A DNA stretch of 64,000 bases from Allopontixanthobacter sp041552775 (GTDB lineage: Bacteria; Pseudomonadota; Alphaproteobacteria; Sphingomonadales; Sphingomonadaceae): positions 57,401 to 121,400 of the forward strand of contig JBFEKH010000002.1 of NCBI GenBank assembly GCA_041552775.1. Reading direction: 5' to 3'. How positions within the stretch are numbered: position 1 is the stretch's first letter; each line of letters begins with the position of its first letter. The notes beneath the pieces were generated by a model, which worked only from the letters and a program-made list of their open reading frames with translations, searched no databases and had not been told where the DNA came from. The translations under genes were made by a program, and so were the position numbers. Shown in pieces: positions 16,459 to 24,979 of this stretch.

Positions 16459-17573
16459 GGAACTGGATCGATGCCATCGAGATGATGCGTGCAGCCAAGC
16501 GCCGCCGCGTCGTCCTCGTCCGACAAGGCCTCAACCGTGCGCCAGCCGATTGCACGCAGGCGGGCCGCAACATCCCGGTCGTGTCCCTTCGGCAAGAACA
16601 GCGTGTCGCGCGCTGGCGGGGTTTCGAGCGCATCCACCAGCGAATCGATGTACAGCGAGAAGCCCGTTGCCGACTCGTCAGTCCCGCCAATCGTGTAGGT
16701 TCCGCCGCGTCCCACCGCCCCGCGCACTCCGTCGGCGTAGATGGTGAAGCCGAACCAGCTTTGATATTCGAAGCCGTGCCGCTCGGTCGGATCAAGGGTC
16801 AGCCGCACGCTACCGGCCACCCGCTCGGCAATCTGGGTCAGGCCCTTGATACGGCTGGCGAGTGCGCCGCCGGCATCGATATCGCGCAGGCGGGTGATGG
16901 CATGGTCAAACGGGCCGGTCGCGTAAAGCAGGGGCATATACGCCTCGCCGCCGGGCACCTGCGCCAAACCGCCGGCATCCTTGGTATCGAGTTCGCGGCG
17001 CACCTGCGCGATATTTTCCGGTGCGAGCGGCATCGCCTTCTCGGACAGGATATCGACGAGATCGGGCAGAGTGAAATCAACCGAAATGCCCTTGGCCCCG
17101 GCGCCTTCGAGCGCCTCGATTGCCAGCGCCACCATTTCAGCAGCGGCGGCGACGGTATCGCTGCCGATCAATTCCGCGCCCAATTGAAGCCGCTGACGTG
17201 ACGGATCTAACTGGTCGGCGCGGATCAACGCAACTTCGCCGCCATAACAAAGGCGCAAGGGGCGTGCAGTTGCGGCGAGCCCGTTTGCGGCAATGCGGCC
17301 AATTTGCGGGGTCATGTCGGACCGGACAGCCAGCATTCGCAGCGATACCGGGTCGACAAATCGGAACATCCGGCGCGCGGTGGCACCGTCGTTGCCGCCC
17401 GCCATTCGGCCGGACAGGGACTTTTCGAATTCAACCAGCGGCGGGCTGACCCGGTCATATCCATGCGCGTCCATCACATCGAGCACTTCGCGCATAGCCG
17501 CATCCGCCGCCTTCGCTTGACGCGGGAGGCGGTCCTCGAGGCCTTCCGGCAACAGGTCATCTTGGTTGGTCAT
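16452..17573 (-). CDS. hisZ: ATP phosphoribosyltransferase regulatory subunit HisZ
   Basis: A HisRS-like protein of 373 residues that activates and gives histidine feedback to the short form of HisG, the first enzyme of histidine synthesis. The class II synthetase-like core is visible (PPLVEFEKSL, FRFVDPVSLRMLAVRSDMTPQI), but the anticodon-binding domain of true histidyl-tRNA synthetases is missing, which separates HisZ from HisS. HisG is not in this window. It lies upstream of purA on the same strand, with the oppositely oriented esterase between them. Confidence 0.88.
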   Translation of the reverse strand: MTNQDDLLPEGLEDRLPRQAKAADAAMREVLDVMDAHGYDRVSPPLVEFEKSLSGRMAGGNDGATARRMFRFVDPVSLRMLAVRSDMTPQIGRIAANGLAATARPLRLCYGGEVALIRADQLDPSRQRLQLGAELIGSDTVAAAAEMVALAIEALEGAGAKGISVDFTLPDLVDILSEKAMPLAPENIAQVRRELDTKDAGGLAQVPGGEAYMPLLYATGPFDHAITRLRDIDAGGALASRIKGLTQIAERVAGSVRLTLDPTERHGFEYQSWFGFTIYADGVRGAVGRGGTYTIGGTDESATGFSLYIDSLVDALETPPARDTLFLPKGHDRDVAARLRAIGWRTVEALSDEDDAAALGCTHHLDGIDPVPY

Positions 17574-17588
17574 GCAACTGCCCCTAAC

Positions 17589-17646
17589 AATTCGCCGAGA
17601 ACCTGTCGAAGGGTTGTTCCGCCCTTCGGCATGCTCACGGCGAATT
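17589..17646. repeat. REP-like palindromic element
   Basis: A 58-base imperfect palindrome in the hisZ-serA gap. The outer arms AATTCGCCG/CGGCGAATT (17589-17597 and 17638-17646) and inner arms CGAAGGG/CCCTTCG are perfect; the part between is mismatched. Sequences with the core of CTGTCGAAGGG and CCCTTCGGCATGCTCA are common intergenic palindromes in sphingomonads as I recall. It may act as a folded RNA barrier or partial terminator between serA and hisZ. Confidence 0.6.
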
Positions 17647-17663
17647 GCGTTAGTTCCGGGTGG

Positions 17664-19247
17664 TTAAAATGCCAGCGCGGTAACCGTCTTGACGCCTTGC
17701 AGCCCACAAGCAGCCTTGATGACATCCTGCGGAATTGGCTGGTCAACCGACAACAGCACAACCGCTTCCCCGCCCGCATCGCGGCGGCCGAGGTGGAAAG
17801 TGCCGATGTTGATGCCGTTTTCGCCGAGCAGCGAACCGATCCGGCCGATGAAACCAGGAGCGTCTTCGTTGACGATATACAGCATGTCGCCCTTCAGATC
17901 GGCTTCGATGCTCACGCCGAAGATTTCCACCAGGCGCGGTGCAGTACTGCCGAACAAAGTGCCGGCCACCGACCGGTCACCGAGACTGGTAGCCACGGTT
18001 ACGCGGACCAGCGTGTGGTAGACGCCTTCCTTCTCGTTGCGTATCTCGCGTACTTCCATGCCGCGTTCGCGGGCCAGGAATGGCGCGTTGACCATGTTCA
18101 CGGTGTCGGAATAACGCCGCATCAGGCCGGCCAGAACTGCCGCCGTAATCGGCTTCTGGTTCAATTGCGCCGCTGCGCCTTCCACTTCGATGCTGATCTT
18201 GGGCAGATTGCCATGTGCCAGCTGGCCGACCAGCGAACCGAGGTTTTCGGCCAGTTCCATGTAAGGGCGCAGCTTGGGCGCTTCTTCCGCGCTCAGGCTC
18301 GGCATGTTGAGCGCATTGGTGACGCCGCCATTGACCAGGTAATCGGACAATTGTTCCGCCACCTGCAAGGCAACGTTGACCTGCGCTTCGTCCGTGGATG
18401 CACCCAGATGCGGGGTACAGATAAAATTTGGCGTGCCGAACAGGGGATTTTCCTTGGCCGGCTCCTTGGCGAACACATCCAGTGCCGCACCCGCGATGTG
18501 ACCGCTGTCGAGGCCTTCCTTCAGTGCTGCTTCGTCGATCAATCCGCCGCGTGCGCAATTGACAATCCGTACGCCGGGCTTGGTCTTGGCAAGATTTTCC
18601 GCCGAGAGGATGTTGCGTGTCTGGTCGGTTAGCGGGGTATGCAGGCTGATGAAATCCGCCCGCACGAGCAATCCGTCGAGATCGACCTTCTCGATGCCCT
18701 GTTCCACGGCGCGTTCTTCGGTCAGGAACGGATCGTAGGCGATCACCTTCATCTTCAGCCCGAGGGCGCGGCTGGCAACGATCGAGCCGATGTTACCCGC
18801 ACCAATCAGGCCGAGCGTCTTGCCGGTAACTTCCACGCCCATGAAGCGGCTCTTTTCCCACTTGCCGGCCTGGGTGGAGGCATCGGCTTCGGGAATCTGG
18901 CGAGCAAGCGCGAACATCATCGCGATAGCGTGTTCAGCGGTCGTGATCGAATTGCCGAACGGCGTATTCATTACCACCACGCCCTTGGACGAGGCGTAGG
19001 GAATGTCGACATTGTCGACGCCGATCCCGGCCCGCCCGATGACTTTCAAATTGGTCGCGGCATCAAGGATTTCCGGTGTCACGGTGGTCGAGGAACGGAT
19101 TGCAAGGCCATCATACTGGCCGATGATCTTGAGCAATTCTTCCGGTGTCTGGCCGGTGATGACATCCACATCGCAGCCGCGCTCTGTGAAAATGCGCGCG
19201 GCGTTGGGGTCCATCTTGTCGGATATGAGAACTTTGGGCTTGGTCAT
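17664..19247 (-). CDS. serA: D-3-phosphoglycerate dehydrogenase
   Basis: Oxidises 3-phosphoglycerate to 3-phosphohydroxypyruvate, the first step of serine synthesis. The 527-residue length is that of the long, three-domain form: N-terminal catalytic and NAD-binding domains (GLIGAGNIGS, NCARGGLIDE, TPHLGAST), an intervening domain from about residue 320, and a C-terminal ACT domain (IVNEDAPGFIGRIGSLLGEN) that normally binds serine. It follows serC by 92 bases and is probably transcribed from the serC promoter through the structured leader. Confidence 0.96.
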   Translation of the reverse strand: MTKPKVLISDKMDPNAARIFTERGCDVDVITGQTPEELLKIIGQYDGLAIRSSTTVTPEILDAATNLKVIGRAGIGVDNVDIPYASSKGVVVMNTPFGNSITTAEHAIAMMFALARQIPEADASTQAGKWEKSRFMGVEVTGKTLGLIGAGNIGSIVASRALGLKMKVIAYDPFLTEERAVEQGIEKVDLDGLLVRADFISLHTPLTDQTRNILSAENLAKTKPGVRIVNCARGGLIDEAALKEGLDSGHIAGAALDVFAKEPAKENPLFGTPNFICTPHLGASTDEAQVNVALQVAEQLSDYLVNGGVTNALNMPSLSAEEAPKLRPYMELAENLGSLVGQLAHGNLPKISIEVEGAAAQLNQKPITAAVLAGLMRRYSDTVNMVNAPFLARERGMEVREIRNEKEGVYHTLVRVTVATSLGDRSVAGTLFGSTAPRLVEIFGVSIEADLKGDMLYIVNEDAPGFIGRIGSLLGENGINIGTFHLGRRDAGGEAVVLLSVDQPIPQDVIKAACGLQGVKTVTALAF

Positions 19248-19339
19248 GGAGTATTCCTGAAAATATCAGCAGCTGCGGAAAATCCGCGCGCCGCGAAGGA
19301 AAATGCAAGTGAGACCCGCAGGCGCGCGGGCGTCACGAA

Positions 19340-20467
19340 TTACTGTTTGAGAGAGGCGTAAGCCCAGTCGAGCCACGGACCGAGCGCTTCCACGTCAGCA
19401 GTGTCCACCGTCGCGCCGCACCAGATTCGCAGCCCCGGTGGGGCATCGCGGTACCCGGCGATGTCATAGGCGGCGCCCTGCTCGTCGAGCAATTTGGCGA
19501 ACGCCTTGATGAAATCGACATCGGCACCGGCCACCGTCAGGCAGACGCTGGTGTTGGACCGAGTGGCCGGATCGGGTGCGAGATGGCCGAGCCAGTCACG
19601 GGACTGGACGATCGCATCCAGCGCCGCCGCATTGGCATTGGCGCGGGCCTGCATGCCGTGCAGGCCGCCGACCGACTTGCCCCATTCCAGCGCGAAAATC
19701 GCATCTTCGACCGCCAGCATGGAGGGTGTGTTGATGGTTTCGCCGACGAAAATGCCTTCGATCAGCTTGCCGCCCTTAGTCATGCGAAAGATTTTCGGCA
19801 GCGGCCATGCAGGGGTGTAGCTTTCCAGCCGCTCGACCGCACGGGGGCCGAGGATCAGCACGCCATGCGCGCCTTCGCCGCCGAGAACCTTCTGCCAGCT
19901 GAAAGTCAGGACATCGATCTTGTCCCACGCAATATCCTGAGCGAACACCGCGCTAGTCGCATCGGCGATAGCCAGACCTTCGCGGTCGGCAGCAATCCAG
20001 TCATCGTTGGGAACCTTCGCGCCGGACGTGGTGCCGTTCCAAGTGAACACGACATCGTTCGACCAGTCGACCTGCGCCAGATCGGGGACATGACCGTAAT
20101 CGGCACGAATAACCGTGGGGTCGATCTTGAGCTGCTTGACCGCGTCGGTCACCCAGCCTTCACCGAAGCTTTCCCACGCCAGCGTGGTTACGGGGCGTTC
20201 GCCCAGCATGGTCCACATAGCCATTTCGACCGCGCCAGTATCGGAACCGGGCACGATACCGATACGGTAATCGTTCGGAACTTCCAGAACTTCGCGAATC
20301 AGATCGATACACAGCTTCAGCCGCACCTTGCCCACTTTGGAGCGATGCGAACGACCGAGCGATTCGGTGGCCAGTTTTTCGGGGGCCCAGCCTGGCGGCT
20401 TAGCGCAGGGACCGGATGAGAAGTAAGGACGCGCCGGTTTCAGCGCGGGAGGCGTAAGGTCAGTCAT
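19340..20467 (-). CDS. serC: Phosphoserine aminotransferase
   Basis: PLP enzyme that converts 3-phosphohydroxypyruvate to phosphoserine with glutamate as donor. The 375-residue protein carries the PLP lysine in TFSWQKVLGGEG (Lys193) and the SSGPCAKPPGW N-terminal signature of the alphaproteobacterial SerC type. I place the start at ATG 20467 because AGGAGAG precedes it and conservation begins there; the 33-residue extension upstream is the leader RNA read as protein. serA follows on the same strand, so the two make one serine operon. Confidence 0.95.
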   Translation of the reverse strand: MTDLTPPALKPARPYFSSGPCAKPPGWAPEKLATESLGRSHRSKVGKVRLKLCIDLIREVLEVPNDYRIGIVPGSDTGAVEMAMWTMLGERPVTTLAWESFGEGWVTDAVKQLKIDPTVIRADYGHVPDLAQVDWSNDVVFTWNGTTSGAKVPNDDWIAADREGLAIADATSAVFAQDIAWDKIDVLTFSWQKVLGGEGAHGVLILGPRAVERLESYTPAWPLPKIFRMTKGGKLIEGIFVGETINTPSMLAVEDAIFALEWGKSVGGLHGMQARANANAAALDAIVQSRDWLGHLAPDPATRSNTSVCLTVAGADVDFIKAFAKLLDEQGAAYDIAGYRDAPPGLRIWCGATVDTADVEALGPWLDWAYASLKQ

Positions 20468-20520
20468 GTATTCTCTCCTTGCAGAGAGCTCGCGCGGCGT
20501 TGGGACCGCGTGGCCCGAGG
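20468..20520 (-). ncRNA. Candidate serC leader RNA motif
   Basis: Between the predicted transcription start and the serC ATG two perfect hairpins fold in tandem (minus-strand RNA): CGCGG/CCGCG with an eight-base loop (20493-20510), then CTCTC/GAGAG with a six-base loop (20473-20488). The second stem contains the AGGAGAG ribosome site, so folding would hide it. This matches the published alphaproteobacterial serC motif in place and general layout, a cis-regulatory element of unknown signal. I cannot run a covariance-model search. Confidence 0.6.
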
Positions 20521-20523
20521 GCG

Positions 20524-20551
20524 GCACTAGTGCTGCGCGTGGGCAAGTCAA
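20524..20551 (-). promoter_or_regulatory. Candidate serC promoter
   Basis: On the minus strand TTGACT (20546-20551) and TAGTGC (20524-20529) are 16 bases apart. Transcription starting about seven bases downstream would begin just before the first leader hairpin, which fits the serC leader well. Motif-based only. Confidence 0.45.
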
Positions 20552-20672
20552 GCAATGATGCATCAATAGCGGTGGAAGGCGCCGCTCCGCAGACGACCCT
20601 GCGAGCGGGTCTTGTATGAACTATTCAGCCCCCCTCGCCAATTTGGCAAATGCCCTCTAAAGCGCTTTGATA

Positions 20673-21896
20673 ATGCAAATGTCCGAACTTCGTATCGCCC
20701 TGTTCAGCGGCAATTATAATATGACGCTGGACGGCGCCAACAAAGCGCTCAACCGGCTGGTCGAATATCTGCTGCGCCAGGGTGCAGCGGTGCGCGTGTA
20801 TTCTCCCACGGTTTCAATTCCTGCATTCGCACCCCAGGGTGATCTGGTCAGCGTGCCGTCCTTCGCCATTCCCGGACGCAGCGAGTACCGCATGCCCGTC
20901 GGGATCAGCGCCAGCACGCGTGCGGATCTTGAAAAATTCGCACCTAACCTCCTGCACATAGCCTCCCCCGATTTCAGCGCGCGAGCGGCAGTCCGCTGGG
21001 CGAAGTCGCACGGTCTGCCGGTGTTGGCATCTGTGCACACGCGGTTCGAAACTTATCCCCGTTATTACAATCTGGGCTTTCTCGAAGCTCCGTTGGAAGC
21101 GTGGATTCGCGGGCTCTATCACCGCTGCGATGCGCTGGTCACTCCGTCTGAAAGCATGGTCGAAGTGCTGCGAGAGCAGGACATGAACCACGATATCTCG
21201 ATCTGGTCGCGCGGGGTGGACCGAACCATGTTCGATCCGTCCAGACGCGATCTTGCATGGCGGCGCGGACTAGGGATTGCAGACGAGGACGTGGCGATCG
21301 CATTCCTGGGCCGGTTGGTGATGGAAAAGGGCCTCGACATTTTCGCGGACACCGTGGTCGAACTGCGAAAACGCCATTTGCCGCACAAGGTGCTGGTGAT
21401 CGGTGATGGTCCCGCGCGCAAATGGTTCGAACAGGCGCTGCCCGGGGGTATCTTCGCTGGTTTCCAGACCGGCGCGGATCTAGGCCGTGCATTGGCCAGC
21501 GCGGATATATTCTTCAATCCCTCCATCACCGAAACATTCGGGAATGTGACACTGGAAGCCATGGCCAGCGGGCTACCCGTGATCGCTTCTGCTGCAACGG
21601 GCAGCACCAGCCTGGTCCAGAACGGCGTGTCGGGCGCGCTGGTCCCGCCGGGTGACGCGGGCGCGTTTGCCGATGCGATTGCGCCTTATCTGGCCGACGA
21701 TGCCCTGCGCCGTGCGCACGGCGCGGCGGGCGAGAAACGCAGTCTGGATTTCAGCTGGGATGCGATCAATCGGACGGTGGCCGACACTTATCTCCGCTTG
21801 ATCGAAGCGCGCGATCGGCCCCAAGCCGCGCCAGTGCTCAGGTCAGAACACCTTTCGCCGTCATGCGACTCGCATAAACAAACAAGCCGATTGTGA
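20673..21896 (+). CDS. Glycosyltransferase, GT4-like
   Basis: A glycosyltransferase of about 407 residues. The N-terminal half has the GNYN...DGANKALNRL start of GT4 mannosyl/glucosyl transferases, and the C-terminal half the donor-binding signature SITETFGNVTLEAMASGLPVI (first 20 residues cited span SITETFGNVTLEAMASGLPV). It probably transfers a sugar from a nucleotide sugar to a lipid or polysaccharide; the acceptor is unknown. ATG 20673 and 20679 are both possible starts, with no strong ribosome site. The last 59 bases overlap the convergent membrane-protein gene, and the final 20 residues look unconserved. Confidence 0.82.
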   Translation: MQMSELRIALFSGNYNMTLDGANKALNRLVEYLLRQGAAVRVYSPTVSIPAFAPQGDLVSVPSFAIPGRSEYRMPVGISASTRADLEKFAPNLLHIASPDFSARAAVRWAKSHGLPVLASVHTRFETYPRYYNLGFLEAPLEAWIRGLYHRCDALVTPSESMVEVLREQDMNHDISIWSRGVDRTMFDPSRRDLAWRRGLGIADEDVAIAFLGRLVMEKGLDIFADTVVELRKRHLPHKVLVIGDGPARKWFEQALPGGIFAGFQTGADLGRALASADIFFNPSITETFGNVTLEAMASGLPVIASAATGSTSLVQNGVSGALVPPGDAGAFADAIAPYLADDALRRAHGAAGEKRSLDFSWDAINRTVADTYLRLIEARDRPQAAPVLRSEHLSPSCDSHKQTSRL

Positions 21897-22272
21897 TCAC
21901 CCAGATGGCCACGGCAAACAGGTTTTGCCCGGTGCTCTGGATGCTTTGCGGAATTACTGCGACCATTCTTTCGTAGAAAGTCGTACCCAGCAGGCCGATG
22001 ATCGAAACACCGAAAGCCCACAACGCCAGCTTCTTGCGCAGCAACAACAGCAATGATCCGATTGCACTGCCCCAAACACCAAGTGCCCAGAACGCTACCG
22101 CCCACGCCGGGAAACTGTAGAAATATTCAAGCTGTTCAGGAGGAAAGGCCATGCCTTCCAATTGGCCAAGCTCGGTCGCCATGTAGCTGACCACACCCGT
22201 CATGTTCCACAACAGTGATACGGCGCCCACGACCCAAAGGTGCCACGGTGCTTTCTTGGTCAGAATACCCAT
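21838..22272 (-). CDS. Small integral membrane protein, about four transmembrane helices
   Basis: A 144-residue protein with four hydrophobic segments (around residues 12-32, 52-72, 77-97 and 115-137) and little else. I do not recognise a named function; small four-helix proteins of this appearance are often annotated as sugar-transporter-like or hypothetical. The ATG at 22272 is preceded by GGTGGAGAG and gives a start just before the first helix. It is divergent from rarA and overlaps the glycosyltransferase tail. Confidence 0.75.
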   Translation of the reverse strand: MGILTKKAPWHLWVVGAVSLLWNMTGVVSYMATELGQLEGMAFPPEQLEYFYSFPAWAVAFWALGVWGSAIGSLLLLLRKKLALWAFGVSIIGLLGTTFYERMVAVIPQSIQSTGQNLFAVAIWVITIGLFVYASRMTAKGVLT

Positions 22273-22366
22273 CGCAATGTCTCTCCACCTGCAAATTTCC
22301 CATCCGATGTATCCTAGACTTATTGGCGTGGATGGCAAATTTCGTTCTGATCGCTACTTAGGACGC

Positions 22367-23689
22367 ATGGCTGATCTGTTTGGTGATACTGTGCCCGCTG
22401 GCACCCAACCCGAAACCCTGCGTGAGGATGCTCCGCTGGCCGATCGGTTGCGCCCCAGTGCGCTGGACGAGGTTGTGGGTCAGGATCATCTTACCGGGCC
22501 GGAGGGCGCGATTGGCCGTATGGTCGCGGCTGGCAAGCTGTCCTCCATGATCCTGTGGGGGCCGCCAGGCACCGGCAAAACCACAATCGCGCGCCTGCTC
22601 GCCGATGCCGTCGGAATGCGATTTGCCGCGGTTAGCGCGGTGTTTTCCGGTGTCGCCGACCTCAAGAAGGAATTCGCGGCAGCTGACATGGCGGCGGCTG
22701 CCGGTCAGCGCACGTTGCTGTTCGTGGACGAGATCCACCGCTTCAACCGCGCACAGCAGGACGGCTTCCTGCCTTTTGTCGAACGCGGCACAGTAACGCT
22801 GGTTGGCGCGACGACCGAGAACCCCAGCTTCGCCCTCAACGCCGCCTTGCTCAGCCGCGCACAGGTGCTGATCCTGCAGCGGCTCGACCAGTCGGCGCTA
22901 GTCACCCTGTTGGCGCGCGCGGAAGAGCTGGTAGGCCCCCTGCCCCTGACTGCCGATGCCCGAGATGCGCTTGTTGCTTCGGCCGATGGCGACGGGCGGT
23001 TCCTGCTCAACCAGGCTGAAACATTGTATTCTACGCAAATCGCCGAGCCGCTTGATCCGGCAGCCCTGGGCAAGTTCCTCCAACGCCGTGTCGCGGTGTA
23101 TGACAAGGACCGCGACGGGCACTACAACCTCATCTCGGCCTTGCACAAAAGCCTGCGCGGGTCCGATCCGCAGGCGGCGCTGTATTACATGGCGCGCATG
23201 CTGACTGCGGGGGAGGAGCCGCTTTACGTGCTGCGCCGGCTCGTCCGATTTGCGTCCGAAGACATCGGCCTCGCCGACCCGCAGGCTTTGGTGCAATGCC
23301 TCGCGGCCAAGGATGCCTATGAATTCCTCGGCACGCCGGAAGGCGAACTCGCCATTGTGCAGGCGTGCCTTTACTGCGCCACCGCGCCCAAATCTAACGC
23401 CGCCTATGCTGCGCAGAAATCGGCCTGGAAAAGCGCGAAGGAAACCGGTTCGCTGGCCCCGCCCGCGCATATTCTCAACGCGCCGACAAAGTTGATGAAA
23501 GATATCGGATACGGCGCGGGTTATGCCTATGACCACAACGCCGATGACGGTTTTTCCGGCGTCGATTACTGGCCGGACGGAATGGACGCACAGGATTATT
23601 ACCAGCCGGTCGAGCGCGGCTTTGAACGCAAGATCCGCGAACGGCTGGAATATTGGGACCGCAGGCGGCGCGAAATACAGGGCGCATGA
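22367..23689 (+). CDS. rarA: Replication-associated recombination protein A (RarA/MgsA)
   Basis: An AAA+ ATPase related to clamp-loader subunits that acts at stalled replication forks. The 440-residue protein has Walker A GPPGTGKT at about residues 65-72, Walker B LLFVDEIHRFN near 117, sensor 1 GATTENPSF, and the C-terminal tetramerisation region with LVRFASEDIGLADP and HILNAPTKLMK. The ATG at 22367 begins the MADLF sequence typical of the family. The stop overlaps the next gene (ATGA). Confidence 0.94.
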   Translation: MADLFGDTVPAGTQPETLREDAPLADRLRPSALDEVVGQDHLTGPEGAIGRMVAAGKLSSMILWGPPGTGKTTIARLLADAVGMRFAAVSAVFSGVADLKKEFAAADMAAAAGQRTLLFVDEIHRFNRAQQDGFLPFVERGTVTLVGATTENPSFALNAALLSRAQVLILQRLDQSALVTLLARAEELVGPLPLTADARDALVASADGDGRFLLNQAETLYSTQIAEPLDPAALGKFLQRRVAVYDKDRDGHYNLISALHKSLRGSDPQAALYYMARMLTAGEEPLYVLRRLVRFASEDIGLADPQALVQCLAAKDAYEFLGTPEGELAIVQACLYCATAPKSNAAYAAQKSAWKSAKETGSLAPPAHILNAPTKLMKDIGYGAGYAYDHNADDGFSGVDYWPDGMDAQDYYQPVERGFERKIRERLEYWDRRRREIQGA

Positions 23690-24573
23690 CCGCAGACCGC
23701 TTCCAGCATTTCATCGCCATCGACTGGTCCGGCGCGGCGGGACAACGGCACAAAGGCATCGCGCTTGCCCGGTGCAGTGCAGATGGCGGTGCGCCCGAGT
23801 TGATCCATCCCGATCATGTCTGGTCGCGGCCAGATGTGCTCGATTATCTAAGCCGCCACCTGCCGCCAGATAGCCTTGTCGGGATAGATCTCGGGATCGC
23901 CCTGCCCTTCAGCGATTGCGGTGCCTATTTTCCCGGATGGGATCAGAGCCCGCCAGGCGCGCAGGAATTATGGGCACTGATCGACAGGACTTGCTCAGAC
24001 GATGCCCACATGGGCGCAAACAGCTTCGTCGATCATCCCGATGCCAGCCGGTATTTCCGGCGTCATGGCGGCCGTGAAGGCGACCGGTTCCACACCGCAG
24101 ATGCTGGTCATCGTCGCGGACGGTTGCGGGTAACCGAAGGCCGGCAGGCCATGCTCGGTTGCACCCCTTACAGCAATTTCAACCTGGTCGGCGCCGCGCA
24201 GGTCGGCAAATCCAGCCTTACCGGGATGCGAGTGCTGCATCACCTTCGCGGTAAATTGCCGGTGTGGCCAGTCGATCCACTCGCCGCATCGGGCAGCACC
24301 ATCGTGGAAATCTACACCACCATCGCCGCGCTCGCTGGCGGCAGGAAGGCGGGCCGCAGCAAGATGCGTAACATCGGCGAATTGAATATTGCACTCGCCA
24401 ATCTCGGCAGCCCCGCGGTGAAGCCGGGTCAGGCACTGGACGATCATCGCTGCGATGCGCTGTTGACCTCTGCGTGGCTGCGCGATGCCTCCAGGCAGCC
24501 AGAATTATGGCGCCCTGGCGGACTGACCGATAAAATTGCTCGCACCGAGGGCTGGACCTTCGGCGCAGTTTGA
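23686..24573 (+). CDS. DUF429-like protein, predicted RNase H-like fold
   Basis: A 295-residue protein beginning FIAIDWSGAAGQ, followed by VGIDLGIALPF and a late DDHRCDALLTSAWL. Acidic residues at the ends of predicted strands and the closing DAL...A pattern resemble DUF429 proteins, which are predicted to have an RNase H-like nuclease fold. No activity is established. It is coupled to rarA by an ATGA overlap, so a role in nucleic-acid repair is an inference from the neighbour only. Confidence 0.7.
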   Translation: MTADRFQHFIAIDWSGAAGQRHKGIALARCSADGGAPELIHPDHVWSRPDVLDYLSRHLPPDSLVGIDLGIALPFSDCGAYFPGWDQSPPGAQELWALIDRTCSDDAHMGANSFVDHPDASRYFRRHGGREGDRFHTADAGHRRGRLRVTEGRQAMLGCTPYSNFNLVGAAQVGKSSLTGMRVLHHLRGKLPVWPVDPLAASGSTIVEIYTTIAALAGGRKAGRSKMRNIGELNIALANLGSPAVKPGQALDDHRCDALLTSAWLRDASRQPELWRPGGLTDKIARTEGWTFGAV

Positions 24574-24623
24574 CGCATGGGGCGCCAACAGCGACAAATC
24601 TTCAAGAGATTCTGTCCACCAGG

Positions 24624-24699
<76 letters not shown>

Positions 24700-24979
24700 T
24701 ATTTTGCGGGACGTCACAACAGTTTGGACAATATCCAATGAATTTGGATAGACCTGGCCGCTTGCAGCTCGACGGCATCCGCCGACAAAGCTTCCTTTCC
24801 AAGCGTCGTCCCTAGCATTCGGAACAAGCCCTGTGTTATGCTATCTTTCAGGCAGCTCAGGGTGCTGGGAGGCAGTCAGATCTTCAACACCAGACCGAGT
24901 TTGATCGATCTCCGCACACTGCTCTCGCGGGCCAATTATTAATCTATCCCTTCGCAACGCCAACTGGTATTTGCCGCAA

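Noticed and set aside
17304..18632. 442-codon open frame on the plus strand across hisZ and serA
   Set aside because: It is antisense to two certain genes, has the His/Arg/Ala-rich composition of a GC-driven shadow and no family resemblance.
24700..24979. Stress-sigma (EcfG) promoter before the histidine kinase
   Set aside because: GGAAC occurs near 24821 but the following GTT is only nine bases away, not the 16-17 expected.
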